Shown here: positions 24,901 to 39,300 of the stretch, piece after piece
Layout: each line of letters begins with the position of its first letter
Numbering within the stretch: position 1 is the stretch's first letter
Assembly: GCF_001039355.2 (NCBI RefSeq)
Contig: NW_019775571.1
Coordinates: 199,782-263,781 of the forward strand
DNA from: Lingula anatina
Taxonomy: Eukaryota; Brachiopoda; Lingulata; Lingulida; Lingulidae
Direction of reading: 5' to 3'
Length of the DNA stretch: 64,000 bases
Made by a program: the position numbers and the translations under genes
Notes under the pieces: model-generated
Seen by the model: only the letters and a program-made list of their open reading frames with translations
What the model was told of the DNA's origin: nothing
Database searches by the model: none

Positions 24901-27900
24901 ATTCATATAGTATTCATAAAAAGCACTGCTTTTCACAGAGATGGAACTGCTCTAATGTAAGATGTCAGAAAGCACAGAACAATGTGGTAACCAGATGAAC
25001 AGATCTGTTGTCTTGTGTAAAAAGATTAGTAATAAAAAAATTCTGTAAAAGAATCCTGTGAGTGAGTGTCTATCTGGACTGCAAGTCACAATGATACTGT
25101 ACTAGCATGTATAGAATGCCGTTGTCCCAAGTGCATTCTCCCAGTATATTTATGATAATGAATGCTATATCACTAAGTGCTTCTAATCTCAAGGTTACTC
25201 TCCTCTCTTCACAGTGGTCATCTCACCAGCTTCTCTCCTCTGAAAAAAGAGAATGTTTTTAACCAATATGGTAATTTAAAACAAGTTCTAGAAAAAAAAC
25301 CTGTGTCAAGTTCACAGGTTACATGACTAATGAAGTTGAGTCATGCAACAATGCAATCTGCAGCTCTATAAAGCAGCATTTTTTTAACGTTAACAAGTTT
25401 AAATTCTTCATCTTTTTTTCATGCGTCACCTGCATTTATGAATTGGTCAATTTCTCCCATAAACAGGATGCAGTCAATATATAACAGGGATGTTAGTAAA
25501 CCCAAAGCATACATTTTCATAATCTGAAAGTCACAAAGCAAGATCTTTGCAACAAATACAATTAATATATACTTGTTTAACAACTTCAATATACCACTTA
25601 TACACCAGGAAAGAAGTGGAGGTCTTGGAAAGGTCTTATCACTTCCCTGAAAATGGTATCAGAACTGGCTTCACAAAACATATTCTTAACATAACGAGTT
25701 TGACTACCTTTTTGCATTCCTTCAATTTCACCGTGCTTAAAAGCAAGCAATGTTTTTCCCAATCATTTTGACATTTTCTAGTGACAGAGGGTCCCTTCTC
25801 CAGGTTTTTGAACACAAACTGTGGCAAAACACAAAAGTGGGAAAGTCCATGAAATGGCTGGCAATGCTCAGAATTGAATGATACAAAGAGAACCGAAATG
25901 ATGGAAAAAATCATCTGAAAATGCTGTCAATTTTCAATGCTAAATAAAATTCAAGTGTAAGTGACCTGCATTCTTTCTTTGCTAATGTAGTAAGTTTTTC
26001 CTACACATCTTTTATAGTATCTGTGGATTATTTTTAGCATTATTAAAGAAAAATTATAATGTACAGAAAGGCCTAAAAACCAAACAAGAAACGCACTCCG
26101 AGAGTACAGACCCCTGCCAAGGCAACTCGACTCCCATTAATATAATTTAATGGATCGCAAGCAAAATCGAATCAATTTAAAGTAATCCCATTTTTGACCA
26201 AAATACGACTATAATTTTACGAGTTCGACTAACAAACCAACAAGGGGGGGGGGGGGGGTCACCCTTTGTGGAGGTAATAAAATTGACAGTTACAGTATAA
26301 AGGATGTAAAATCCATAAAGAAAAGCATAATTCTAGAATTAGAATGGCCATTTTGAGGCCTACGAGCTGTCAAGTAATGAAGGTCTACAAAAATCCCACA
26401 GGACCAAGACGAAAACACTAAATACCAATACAGCCCTTTCTTTACAAGAGCATCTACATTTCACACAAAGATTTTTAGAGTTGAGCAGGGACAACATTCT
26501 CTGTGAACATAGCTCATCTTCCAAGCATTTAAAATTGCTAAAAAAAAAAAATCATCAAACTCCCCACTTCAAGCCCACCTTACCTTTAAAGTTGTCTTCA
26601 GTGAGGATGATAAACACCATGGAGTTTCTTGGTCGACTACTAACTACTACTACAACCAGCTCCATGGCAAGTTCTCCTCTTCCAGAACCTATGTTGTGGA
26701 GGCAGCGCCAGCCAACATGCAAGGTCCACATTCAGGAATATAGCCAAACACAGATGAAGTTGGATTCCAATCCAAAGTGAATTTCAAATTTTCCCATAAT
26801 TATACGTTTTAGCGATAAAACAAAAAATATTTTTCCAAGTCCTCAAAAACGATACATTATTTTTTTTGTCTATTTTTGTTTTTAGTGTGATAATTTTTTG
26901 TTGATGAATATTTGAACAAAGCCAATGAATGAGCAACAAGAACAGAACACAGGTGACTGCACAATTTGAATTTGGCACAGAAGACTAGTCACTTGCATAG
27001 CCTACTAGAACAAATACGAGGTTCCAAAGTAATGTTCCCAAGATTGGTGGTGTTGGCAATGGTGAGGGACAGGGAAGGAAAAGAAAAAAAGAGAAAAAAC
27101 AATTGTTAGTGCAGTAAAACAATGCATGCAAAGATAAACATTAATTTATCAACCCTTAAACTAGAAAGCAGAGCTTGCCACTAAAAACCTGTAAACACAA
27201 ACAACATTTTGTTGGGGTTTTCTCCTTTCTCAGAAACAATGCACACCAGTCTAAACTGATAACAGAAACAACTAGACATCTACACTGAAAATCACGCTTA
27301 GGGAATATAACATCTCTAGCCATCGCATACATTTATATACTTGTAATTAATATTTTCAACAAAATTTTATCATGCTGTGTGAAATGGGTGGTGAAAGCCT
27401 CTTTCTGAACAGGGAATTTTTACTTCTTTTGAATAAATATCATTTATTTTGTTTAAAGATGAGAGCTACTGTTTTCATCACACATTTTCAGGTAATATTA
27501 AAGAAAAACTTCAATTCATAAAAAACAAGCTCTGCTTTCATACTGAAATCAAGCAAAATTTTCATCAAATAATTACCTCCCATTAAAAATTTTACTAAAA
27601 CAATGACATTTATTTACTTGATGGCTCAATACTGACTACAAATTCATTATCATTAATAATAATGGCAATAAACATCAATAAAAACTCAAACCGAATGGGA
27701 CAAATATCATTCCCATTTTTTAAAACCACATTGTCTCACATATCCAAACATTTAGAAACAAATTGGGTAGTAAGAATTTGCTGTTGTCTAAGGTCCACGT
27801 TTCTAGCAAAGAGCTCACTAGTATTGCTATTCCACTACTTGCATGATATCGATTTAACAATTTCAACATACAAAATAAATGCATTCTACACAAAGTTACA

Positions 27901-28370
27901 ATTTGGACTAAATAGGGTAACTATGTACAAATGACCAATTGCTCTAAATACTTTTTCCAGAGAGCTGGTCAATTATTTTCATTTCAGTTGAACAAATTCC
28001 AGAAAGAATTTCTGTTCAAATGCAGCGATCTTGCAGAACACTTTTCCATAAGATGTTTTAGAAAGTTGAATAGTACATTTTCATCCCATGCATTAACAAG
28101 TGTTTTGTCAATGAATTCAATGGTGCATTTTGTGCTGTTAAAAATCAAGCAGTATTTTGCTTGTATTTTTTTCTGTAAATCCAATTCAGGAAATTCAAAA
28201 TCCCCATTTCTGATATCCTTTTCATACTTCAACACAGCTGGCTCAAAATTTGCAAGATGGGATACTTTTTTCACAGAGGTCTGCAATAATTTTTTGTCCA
28301 AATAGATTTTACAGGACAAGGCTTTTGGACAGTACCAATGATCAATTATATTTTTGGTGTTGAAAAGAGA
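21966..28370. other. Convergent 3' flanks of TNPO3 (+) and SYNCRIP (-)
   Basis: There is no protein gene. The left part is TNPO3 3' UTR, the right part SYNCRIP 3' UTR; the border is unclear. On the minus strand, AATAAA candidates lie near 23570 and 27610. Minus-strand splice signals suggest 3' UTR splicing of SYNCRIP: a donor AAAG-GTAAGG after 26584, and an acceptor CTCTTTTTTCAG before 25239. T and G homopolymer runs occur at about 22894-22918 and 26245-26259. Confidence 0.5.
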
Positions 28371-31300
28371 TTATTTCCACTGTGAGCCATAGGAATCTTG
28401 GTACCACTCCTGTCCTCCATCAAATTCCAGTGGTTGCTGAGCAATGGGCTGAGCACCCCACTGGTCACTGGTGGTGCGGCGTTTATTCTGACCTTGGTTT
28501 CCATCGCCTCCCATCTTGCGCTTGCCCCCTGGACGTCGGTTGGCATTGCCCCCTCTCATTGGCTGCCCTCCACGTCCACCTCGAGGAATACCGCCACGCC
28601 CACCTCTAAATCCTCCACCTCTACCTCCCATGCCACCACGCTGCATGGGGCTGCCTCGCCCTCCTCGTCCACCCTACAACAGAAAACAAGATATTCATTC
28701 ACACTCTCTTTTCAAAGAAAAACATATGTCTTACTTTCCATGTTGGGTTCTTGGTATGCTGGAAAAGAAAAAGTGTACCTGAGATTGCGTGTCACAGTTC
28801 CTAAGTACAAAAGCATGACATAGCTGTCCCAGTATTGCTGTTCACAGTATAAACGCCAAGGCTACTGGGGTAGCATAGCACTGGAGCTGGACTGTGAATA
28901 TGCATTCAACTTTATGGTGAAACAAAAACTAGTGGTAAAGTGCGTTTCCATCCAAGATAATAAGTAAATTCAGGGATGAGAATTTTTAGCTAGCAGATTA
29001 ATTTCATTACTGTTGTAAGCACCAACACTAAATAGTTGTAAATCCGCATTTAGTAAAAAAAAACTAATTCATGCAACATAAGTACATGTACATCATCTGA
29101 TTAAAAATAAAGAAAAGAAAATCTCTATTCCCTCCTACTGACGCCTTTCAGTATTATTGCTTACCCCTGGGGGAATGCCACCTCGTCCCCGAGGTCCAGC
29201 TCTAGGGGGACCAAAGCTAAAGTCATCATAACCACCACCTCCCGCATAGCAATCATCATAGTATGGGTCAGCATAGCCACCTCTGTATTCATTATACCCA
29301 TAGTCATAGAAGTCATAGTCTGAAAACAGAGGAAAAAAACAGTGCAAACACAAAAACGGACATTCACAGAACAGTGAAACTGATGGGTTAAGAACTGTGG
29401 AATACTTGGTTTTAAATTTAGAATGAACCTACTCACCCATAGGTCTTCCCATTGGCCTGCCCATGCCACGACCACCCCGGGGAGGGAAACCACCTCTTGG
29501 TGAAACAAAATAATCATCAAATCTGAAATAACAAAACAATTCTAACTTTACCCAAATCATTCACATTTACCATCAAGCTTAATTTTAGCTTAACAGTTTT
29601 AAATGTACAGACTGCAGTCACTGAAATAACTCACCCCCTTCCTCCCATCATCATCCTTTGTCGGTCCTGTTCTCGTTTCCTCATTTCTTTCTTCTTGTTT
29701 TCAGACTGGGGCTTGGCCAGGGAGATTTCCATAACACTGGCACCAAGTTTCTGAAATACCAAATATCATACATGACTACAGATTGATGTAATTACCCTCA
29801 ACGTGCCCATCAAAAGACCTGTCAGGCTTCCATTTATGTCAAATAATAATTTTACATCAAATTTTAAAATATCTAATACAATTTATAGGAACCTTACCTG
29901 TTCATTCAGATCATTTAAGGCCTGCATTGCAGCATCCCTATCTTCAAAGTGAACAAAAGCATAATCTTTTATCTTCTTAACACGGTCCACCTTGCCATAT
30001 GGCTCAAACTTTTCCTTGATCATTTCTTCTGTAACATCAGCCGTGAGGTTCCTGACATACAACACTTTTACCTAAAATTTGAAGACAAGAGTCATAACCT
30101 GCCAAACCCCACTACTTGTGGCCATTCCCTGCTCAAGAACAGATTAACAATTTTTCATCAATATCACTAAGAATGTTATCTTGCTGCTGGGACAAGCATT
30201 CTGACAGACCACCCAAGCCCACGACATCTCAAGGCTCCTAGCAAATTCAGAATATGCAGAGTTCAAGATTAATCATTGGAGGGCAGTGGATTCATAGTTT
30301 GTAATTAAACCAGGCCTGTCATGTTTACCTTGGACATGGTCTCCTGGTCAGGTTCCTCCTGAGGATCAGCCCAGTCCACGGCAAAGTCTCCATTCCAGGC
30401 TTTTACTCTCCCTGAGCTCAGCCGCCTCTTAGCCGTGGATGCAGATTTGTGGGAGTCGAACTCAAGAAAAGCAAAACCTCTATTTTTTTTCTTTGGATCA
30501 TCTGGATTTCCATAAACTATACAATCTACAAGACCCTCTGAAACAAAAGAATACCAGCATATAAAAGATATGCAGGCCATGTTCCACAATACCATCACCA
30601 TGACAGGTAAGTAGTACTATTAAGGTCAATACCCATGATCAAGAGGGGCAAAATTTTGAACAACATGAATGCTCGACTCCAAACTGACAGAACATTTCGT
30701 TACCTGCAATTTTCCCAAACTCCTCCATAATGTCCTCTTTGCTTTTGTTTTTGGGAATGTTTCCAATAAATAACCTTACATTGGGCACGGAAATGTTCAC
30801 CTTTATCTTCTTGCCTGGTTTGATCTCATAGTTGTCCAGCTGTGAGAGGAAAAAATATATATATATACTACATTGAAACTTCACATATACTACAAAGCCA
30901 TATGCAAGAGCACATGATCAATATTTGTTTTCAAGAAATCCTCTCAACATGTATTATGGAGACTTGTAGTTCTGTGCTTTCCTGACAGCCTAATGCCAGG
31001 CTCAATTGGGTCTTTACCAACCTGTTTAGCTGCCTCCTGTGCCCCTTCCTTGTCACAATATGTAACAAAGGCATATCCTCTGTTGAGACCTGTGAGTGGA
31101 TCCATCATCAGACGCAGATCCCAAATTTTCCCAGCTTTCTCAAACACAGGGATTATTTCATCTTCAAATGAGTCCTTGGGAATCTTTCCCACATAGACCT
31201 GAAAATTACAATGATGCAATTTTTCACTTACATTGTTTACCATGCTCCATTTTCTTTCTTAATTCACACCATTGTTTATAAGTTAAAGCCATCTGTTATA

Positions 31301-32326
31301 TGTGTCATCAAGTCCCATATTATCTATTATAGAAAATGAGACCAGCATTACCTCTGTGCCACTCCCTGGCTGTGCACCCTCCCAGTCTGGGGGTGGTCCT
31401 CCATACTTCCTTTGCCCTGTTGTTACATCCAATGAGTAACCAGTCCTGTCAAGGATTTCCTATAAGGCAAAAATTTATGGCATCTTTTTAGGGTTGAATA
31501 AGCAAACACTATCAGTTTAAGACCATTCTTTTCTCTGTGGATCCAACAGTAACCTCCATGCAAAAGTTGAAACATGGGCAAGGTTTTTCTCTTCCTTTAA
31601 ACCTAGAAATAGCAAGTCTTAATGTGATCTTACCTTTAATTTGGCCTCATCAGGACCGTGTGTAGTTTGAGCTGCACCACCTGGCTGCTTCATCCTCTGT
31701 CTGTACGTCTTCATCACCCCACACAGGTACGCACTTTTGTTGGTCACATGCTCAAGGTTACTGGTGCAGAACTCCTTGATAACCTCCAAAGCACCCTCAA
31801 CATTGAATTCCTTTAAAGCATCTAAAGCTCGCTCATCAAGATCGTCATGACAAACTGTTTCTAAATGAAAAGGGTAAAATATTTTGAAAATTATAAAAAA
31901 AATAAATAAATAAAAACTCCCCTACACATTCCATAAGAAGCAGTTTTGTAAAATGTGAATATACCTGTCTTATTCAATGCTTTAATTTGGCAATCATTTC
32001 CAAAGTACACACATCAAGCCTGGTTTTAAATAACTTAGTTCTTTAAAGTCCTTATTAACTACAGGAAATTGAAAAGTCAAAAGCTCACAACCACTAAAAT
32101 TCCAAAGACTCAGCTAAAGGATCAGTCATTTTATTTAAATGTCTTTGTCATAATTTCATGATGACAAACCTGTTTGATAGACTTTGTCCAATTCTTCTGC
32201 TACTTTTTGGTCAATTCCATAATCTACAAGTTTCTGGTATCCTTCCCCATGTTCGACAGGTTCTTGGGTTTCCATGGGTTCCTCTGTTGGGTTCTGTTCT
32301 TCCAAATCACCATTGGTGTCCGCCAT
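28371..32326 (-). CDS. SYNCRIP: SYNCRIP / hnRNP Q-R, complete, 11 coding exons
   Basis: Exons: 32326-32170, 31860-31634, 31459-31352, 31198-31022, 30839-30704, 30537-30329, 30071-29898, 29750-29635, 29522-29437, 29319-29165, 28673-28371. They join in frame to 615 residues, close to vertebrate hnRNP Q (about 623). Order: acidic N-terminal domain (about 30-125); RRM1 with VYVGKI and RGYAFVTY (about 165-243); RRM2 with RLFIGNI and RGFAFLEF (about 245-327); RRM3 with LYVRNL and KDYAFVHF (about 341-411); Tyr/Gly-rich segment; RGG box; basic GGKRKMG stretch; and a conserved end, GSQWK. The protein binds mRNA in splicing, editing, stability and localised translation. SYNCRIP and HNRNPR are vertebrate paralogues of one invertebrate gene, so the symbol is approximate. 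The start has a strong context (CCCACCATGG). Confidence 0.96.
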
Positions 32327-35300
32327 GGTGGGCCTGTATAAGACAAAGGAAACCGTTTCTCACTATTGTGTTTTGACTTTTGAACAGACTCCAAGCCATG
32401 TGATCAAAAACTTGAGTAATGACAATTGAACTCTGTTAAAAAAGGGGGCTTTTTAATAGAGTTACGGAGTTGGCAGTGGCAGGTGGAGTGAAGTACAATG
32501 TCCCTTTTAAAAGCAGGAAATGGTTGAAAATAAAGTATTAAGTTTGACAGCACAAGCAGCAGCAGTTATTATCACCACAAAACAAACCAAGATAATGTTA
32601 TGTTGACAAAGGGTTATTTTCCTCCCAACTCGTCTTCTTTTATATCTAAAAGGTGTTTCAAATAAATGAGACTATGAAATACTACTGTCACAACACTCAT
32701 GAATTTTCACAATGAGCAAAGTTTAAAGAACAAAAACAAAACCAGTATGAAATAGTTCACTGCTAAAATATCAAATTCAAAATATACTAGAGAACCCACA
32801 TTATGGCTTCTAAAATCTCTCCTAACCCATGAACTTTCCCTTGTCAACACAAGTTAGTAACTTAATAACAAGATTTGAAAAGAAAGTTAATCAACTGAGC
32901 ATTTAAAATCATGATGACATATGCAAATACTGACACCTCAGAAAACCCAAGGTCAGAATAGTGTAAGCCAGGGTTCAACTTCTGGAACCATGCAGGTCAA
33001 TTAGCACTTTCAACCAACCTGGCAACTTAATAGTCCCCACAGCTGACATCTACAACAATAAATTATCCAATCATCTGTCTCCTACAATTAAGTCACACCT
33101 TTATTAAAATCCCGTATTGCCAGTCCTTATGTCTAACTAGTTTTCAAGTTGACTCAGAATGTGTAAATCTACGGGATACATCTTCATTTATTTTTGGTGA
33201 GGTATTTTACTTCAGTCTTAAATAGTCAGGAAAAAAATTATGGGGAGTTCTTTGCTGCTTTTCAGGAGGACTTAAGTAATGATCACCACCAACAGAAATT
33301 CAACTGCTTTATTACGAATTATTATAATTTCCGCTCATCTACTGTTCATGACCACAAGTTTGCGAAAAAGCACATGAAGGCTCATGACAAGAAGAAAGAA
33401 TACAGTCTCAGGCTGGGCAAGTGCCACCAAAACTTCAATTAACCAAAACAGGCAGTCTCATTTTGCATTTAGCAATGCATGTTTTTGCCAAACGCAAAAG
33501 GTGAAATTGTAACTGATTAACAGACATTTTTATGGAGAGCATTTGATATAACAAGCTACACACTCTTCATTATCAAATTGTATTTTGGTCCTTGTCCATT
33601 CTGCAATGCCCCTTTCGTGAAGTTATTGTGAAAACAGTGTTAGAAATTAACTCTGTACCGTCTGCCCAGGGTCGGCAACTTTCAGAAAGGGCCCAGAAGT
33701 TTTCCCACCCAGGAGACATTCAGTCCAGCTACTTTTCAAGGTGGCTGGACCTTCGGTCCAGCAACTAATTTTTCTAAGAGGCAAACACTGTGTGGAAATG
33801 TCTTTTTTCCCTCTTAAAAATCAAATAATTTGCCAATTTCTTCGATTATGCTTCAGTATCACAGATTTTCAATTTGGTCGATCAGAATTTTCAAGCCTGT
33901 CATACAGAATGTCTGCCAGTTTTTTTGTTTGTTTGATTTTTGTACCCTTCTTAAGTCTGCTCTAGCTTGTCACATCACAAGAACTTCCAAAAAATATGCT
34001 GTTGGCCATTTTGTAACATCCATGTCTTAGCCATGATACATTATCAGATTAATATCTTGATTATCAAAAATCCAAACCATATAATCTTTTTTCAGATATT
34101 ATGAAAAAGTGTTATTCAATTTATAGTGATTCTAGACTTTTCCATACAATAAAGAATATTATTAAGGATAAGACAAAAATTTCATCTTTTCCTTCTCTTT
34201 TTAATTAAAAGCTTAGAAGATATTTTCCAGGAATAAACCAATCTCTCTTTATATATTTTGCACTTCCCTAACCAGAACTTCATAAAGAGGAGTTAATACA
34301 GTAGCAAGTCTTATCCTCCATTACACTGATCACAAGCATACATTTCATTTTTCACAGCCATTTTACAGAACAGTAGATCAATGTTGACGTTAAGTCAGTG
34401 GGATTTATGTAGTCACAGAGATGTCACAAAATACAGAATTTTTACCATGCCTTTTTACCATCCATGCACAGTGTAAGGCAAAAATGTGTACCCTTCAGGT
34501 CCCACATTGAAGAGACTGGGGTTGGAAAAAAATGAGGCCCAGTAATATCCTGAAATGATTAATGAGCTAACACAAAATCATTTTTGACAAGAAAGCGCTG
34601 AAAATTGATTGCTAACAAACCTATGGAAGAATATGTTAGTAAAACTCAATAAGAACCGTGATCACAAAACAAAGGACCTAAAACAAAGAAACAAAACCTA
34701 TCCCAATACACTCACAAAGCCTATTTTCCAACTTCAAATATTATAAATAGTAATAATTTCAAATGACTGAATCCTTTACAGTGTTGCAATTTCGTTCCCA
34801 GTGCATGCAATATGGATTTCTATTCAACTTTTTTTTTACTAATAGATTGACGTCAGGCGCAATGGCGGGCAAAACGGGGGTTTTGCGGGCAAAGCCTAGA
34901 AGTTAATATTTAAAAATACATGTTTAATTTTTCTAAATACCACAAACGACATTATGCAGCAGATATATTGTTCAGTAAATAAACTGCAAATCGGGCAGCA
35001 ACATGGGTTTAATACTAATAGAATGTGCGCGTAACGACATTTTTCACAAAAGCAGTAGCCAATCGAGAGCAAATTTCTTTGTTCTTGATTCGGATACACA
35101 AACAAGTTACTAATCATGTTTGTATGAACAGTGTTACATAAGCATGCAGGCATTCCCCTGAAGTGAAAATCACTCTGGGAATACCGATATTACTTACCTA
35201 AATTTAAAAATGCGCCAGAATTTTAAATTTACTTCTTTCCTTATTGTTTCCTGCACCGGCTTCTTTAAAGATGGCGGCGGTGACACATGTGAATAGATTT

Positions 35301-36376
35301 TCAGGGGGCAACATTTCGAAAAGCAAGGTGTCCTATTCTCAATACCATTTTAAAATATCACAGACACACAGATTATGTGGGATTATCAAATAATATTAAG
35401 TCCAAATTCTAATTATAATTTTAAAATTATATTCTATGGTATAAAATTATGTATAAAATGTAATGTATGCCAATCTTCACTAAAGGTGGGTTCCAGATTA
35501 TAAAAAAAGACGCACCTGCTTGGTACCGATAGTGTGCAACAAAATTCCAATCTGTCGAATATAAGCGTTGGAATTAATGCATTTTCGATTGGAATTCTTT
35601 CACTCATCTTATAACTGACTTAACACAGGGTTTCAAACTGGTGCCTGAATGGCAGATCCAGTACTAGGTATTCTATGCAGATACAGTGATGTTAGCATTA
35701 TATTGGGGAGATGGCCGTAAGCTATGTCTCACGTCATTAAACATATTTACATTGCACCCGTATTTGTAGGATCGTTGAATTATTATTTTGCAAATCCAAC
35801 ATCTTATTTAGGATTTAATTTCCCCTTATGCTTGTTGAAAGTTCGAGCTTATCTGTCCCCGTCTTCCCCCGCCCCCCAAGAAATAATTATAAACAATTAA
35901 GCGAACCGAGGCAAAGTTAAGCTAATTTTCTAAACTTGTACCCTACGTACTGTGAACTACCATGCGTCGACTATTTATATTTGTTTTGCTTTACTCGATA
36001 ACTTAATTTTTAAAATACATATGTGTACTACTGTAGTATTTTTATTAAAAGTTTTGAACTGAAGACAAAAAATATGATTGCATTATCGACAATTAAACGA
36101 CTTCATTTAAGACCTACGGCGTCGAAGTCATCAGTATATTAGCGTTCCTATAAAGCAAAATAATTGCTATTTTAGAAGTACGGCCAGGCTATTTTATACA
36201 AAAGCAGTAAAAATCGTCCGAACGTATTTAAAAAAAAAGGAACATACTGTCGACCGATATTACCGTAAACAAGGATGTGAGTAAAACAGCCTAACTGCTG
36301 AGGGACATTCGGTACTCATGTTATCAGTGAAAATGTCACGTAGGCCGGATATATATGCTTTTACATATAAACTTTA
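32327..36376. other. SYNCRIP 5' UTR intron and intergenic region
   Basis: No coding gene is seen. Seven bases before the SYNCRIP ATG a minus-strand acceptor (TTATACAG at 32334-32341) ends a likely 2.86-kb 5' UTR intron reaching to 35197. 33670-33770 contains a perfect 8-bp stem, GCTGGACC-ttc-GGTCCAGC. The remainder up to the JmjC start is AT-rich and unannotated. Confidence 0.5.
35198..35285 (-). promoter_or_regulatory. SYNCRIP: Probable SYNCRIP non-coding first exon with YY1-like element
   Basis: On the minus strand a strong donor, TTTAG-GTAAGTA, marks an exon end at 35198. About 70 bases upstream is CCGCCATCTT (35268-35278), the classical YY1 core element at housekeeping transcription starts, within a locally GC-richer patch. 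Together with the acceptor before the ATG this fits a short 5' UTR exon. The transcription start is not defined. Confidence 0.4.
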
Positions 36377-39300
36377 ATGGCTTGGCGGTCTACTTTGTGT
36401 GGGTCTCGTGTTTCTGTCATGGATTTTACTCCATTTCTGTTGTTTACATTCCTCGTTTGCCAGCAGGGATATTTTGCTGTTGAAGTCCATAAAGAAACCA
36501 GGCAATGGAAACGGTTTGGGGATGGACCCAGTCATACCATGGATGAGGTTGATGGCTTCCCAGAATCCAGGACTTTCTTTGAGAATTATGTATTTAAGTC
36601 AAGACCATTGAAAATGAGAGGTGCTGTCAAAACGTCACCAGCATTCCGACTTTGGGAGGATGATTACTTTCTGGAGATGGAGATGCCCCCTGATTTGCAT
36701 GTCACCGTCGAGACTATGAAGAAAGAAAACCGTAGTCAACCTGTAGAACAGATGCACTTCAAGGAATTTGTCCATGTGTATAATCACACCAATCAATATC
36801 TTGTCAATAGTGTGCCAAAGATTATAGCGTACGTTTATATGTAGAAAAAAATTACTTTTAATTTAAGTTTCAAAAATTGGTTCTTCTCATAATTATGTTC
36901 AGATAGTCAAGTTTTCTGTCTGTAGCACTCGTGTTCACATTTTCTATATTTACTGAGCACCAAAACCTTGCTTTAAATAATTAAAACACTTTTTTTTTTC
37001 AAAATACACCTAATTAGTAATAAGGTAACATCGAGTTGCAGTGCTGGGGCGTATCGATGCGGGTAATATCAAAATTTTACCTAAGGGAGTAACAGTGCAG
37101 AAAAGTAATGAAACGGATATAAAGGTGTTACTGTGACCTGGTTATACTCTCTAAATGCTCTATTTTAAGCCAGCTACATATACATTTTAGGTTTTATAGC
37201 AAAATCAAATGCATAAACAATAGTTTATATTTTTATTTGATTTTATTGGATTCCAGAAAAGATATAATATTACCAAGACCACTGCAGTGTGAGGAAATGA
37301 TACATGAGGGATTTCTTACTGAAGCTGTAAGTGTGTTAATTGTGGGCAACTAGATGAATGTGTGGAAGTTCTTCATATCAGTATTTTAAAATTTTAAATA
37401 CTCCCTTACAAACCACAAAATGTTTTGACAGTTCTTCATGAGTACAGTCATAGTAATTCCACAACCATTGCCGGAGGCCTATTTTGTTGCTGTTATTTTT
37501 TGGGGATGCAGGCCAGGCCTCTCCTTCCAAAAAGTATGAACATAAATGGGATTGTGAAAGAGTAAGGGTCCATTGCCAGACCCTATCGTACTAACTGTGT
37601 ATCTATCTACCTCCGAGGGGATTCTTGCTAAAATGCAATCAACTTAAGCAGCTTGGATGTCTGTCACGCCCACTGAAGCTGCTAGGGGGTAATTAATTAC
37701 TGTTTAGCAGCTTCAGTAGGTATGCCAGACATCCAAGCCCTAAAGTTGATTGCAATTTAGGGAGAAACCCCTCGGAGATGGATTGTTCCTGTTAGATGGA
37801 TCTAGGTATGGGAACTCAGTCAAAGTTAGAATTGTACCATATTTTTACACATTATAAGTTTTTATGTATCAGTATACATAAAAAGCAGTCATTAAAGTAG
37901 TGTACGTATGACTGTGTTCCCAAATCTTTTCATACTAGCAGGATTGATCCATCTCAGCGGGGATTCTTGCTAAGGCACAGTCATTGTAATCAACTGAATT
38001 GTCTGGCATGCCACAAAGCAACATGAACAACATATTATGGACCACAAAGTTTACCCAACTTTACCCAAGAACTTCAAGTTACGAGGGGCTGTGCCAGATA
38101 TTTAAGCTGCTTAAACTGAATGCAATCCCCAAGGAGTTGGATCGATCTAGCTAATACTCCAGGGGGTTATGGGAACAGTCCCTATTTCATGAAAGATGAA
38201 GAAACAGTTGAAGAAAAGGTTCTGTTTTATACACTAGTACTATTGTATTGTCTTTGGTCTGAATCATTTTCCAGATTATGTATGTTTGTACACTGCTTCA
38301 CGAGTACTATAAATTGTAATACTTCAGATGAGGTACGCACTAGTAATGTAATATTAATATTGTATTTTATCTGAATTATTAATTAATGTGTCCATTGTAT
38401 TATTTTCAGATGATGTGGTATAGCAGCGGAGGGACTAGTTCTGTTGTACACACAGATTCTGTAGACAACATCAACTGTTTGTACAGAGGGGATAAAGAAT
38501 TTGTCTTTGTTGATCCACATAAGTATGGAGAATTGGTAAGATATTTATTTTTTAGTGGCATATCTCATGAGCAGGTGCACCAAACGGCATATTAAACTTA
38601 ATGAAAATTTGACTTACCTATAGCTCTTAAATGGTACACCCAATCTTGAATAAGTCAAAGTTATTTTAATTGTGCTATTTCAATACACTAAATATAAAAT
38701 CATTAGAGGTTTTTGTCAGCATTTATATGAAAAAGAAGCAAGTCTGGTTTTATTTCTGTTTAAAACTACTTTGGCATACACTCATTTTCTCTTAACACAC
38801 TTAGACCAACAAATTTCAAAATAAAATTTATAACATGTAATTTTTACAGTAGTATTTTTCTTCAAGCTGTTGCTGTTAACATTCAGTAGAAATGATATAT
38901 GAGCATGTATGTTCTTGTGGTATTGTGTGTTTCAGGTTGATTTAGACCATCCAGAAGGTGCATATAGTGGTATTGATGTAGACAGGTAAGAACATTTTAA
39001 CTGTGATTAACAGGTATAGTAAAATTTTCATAAGGTGTGTCAGTCTTTGTGGCAAAAGCTTTATTTCAGTAATGGTTTCCTCTAAGCAGCACCTAAAATC
39101 AATTGTTATTTTTTGCACTAATGAATGCATTAGCTGTTGAAAAGAAACTGTACTGTTATTGCTTTTTACAGGTGTTTTCTAAGATTAATAAATTCTTTTG
39201 AAGCAGCCAAAATGTGCCTTGGTACATTGTATTACATTAACCAGATTAAACGACTTGTATTGCAAATATATTTTCTGTTTCAGAGTTGATTTTGATAAGT

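Noticed and set aside
22000-28370. Additional protein gene between TNPO3 and SYNCRIP
   Set aside because: Only short unrelated frames were found. The region is better explained as two convergent 3' UTRs.
28382-28823. Pro/Arg- and Ser/Thr-rich plus-strand proteins
   Set aside because: Antisense of the SYNCRIP RGG-box exon; its low-complexity codons leave the other strand open.
33194-33442. 82-residue plus-strand frame in the SYNCRIP 5' intron
   Set aside because: No recognised domain, no splice or promoter context, and length expected by chance in this composition.
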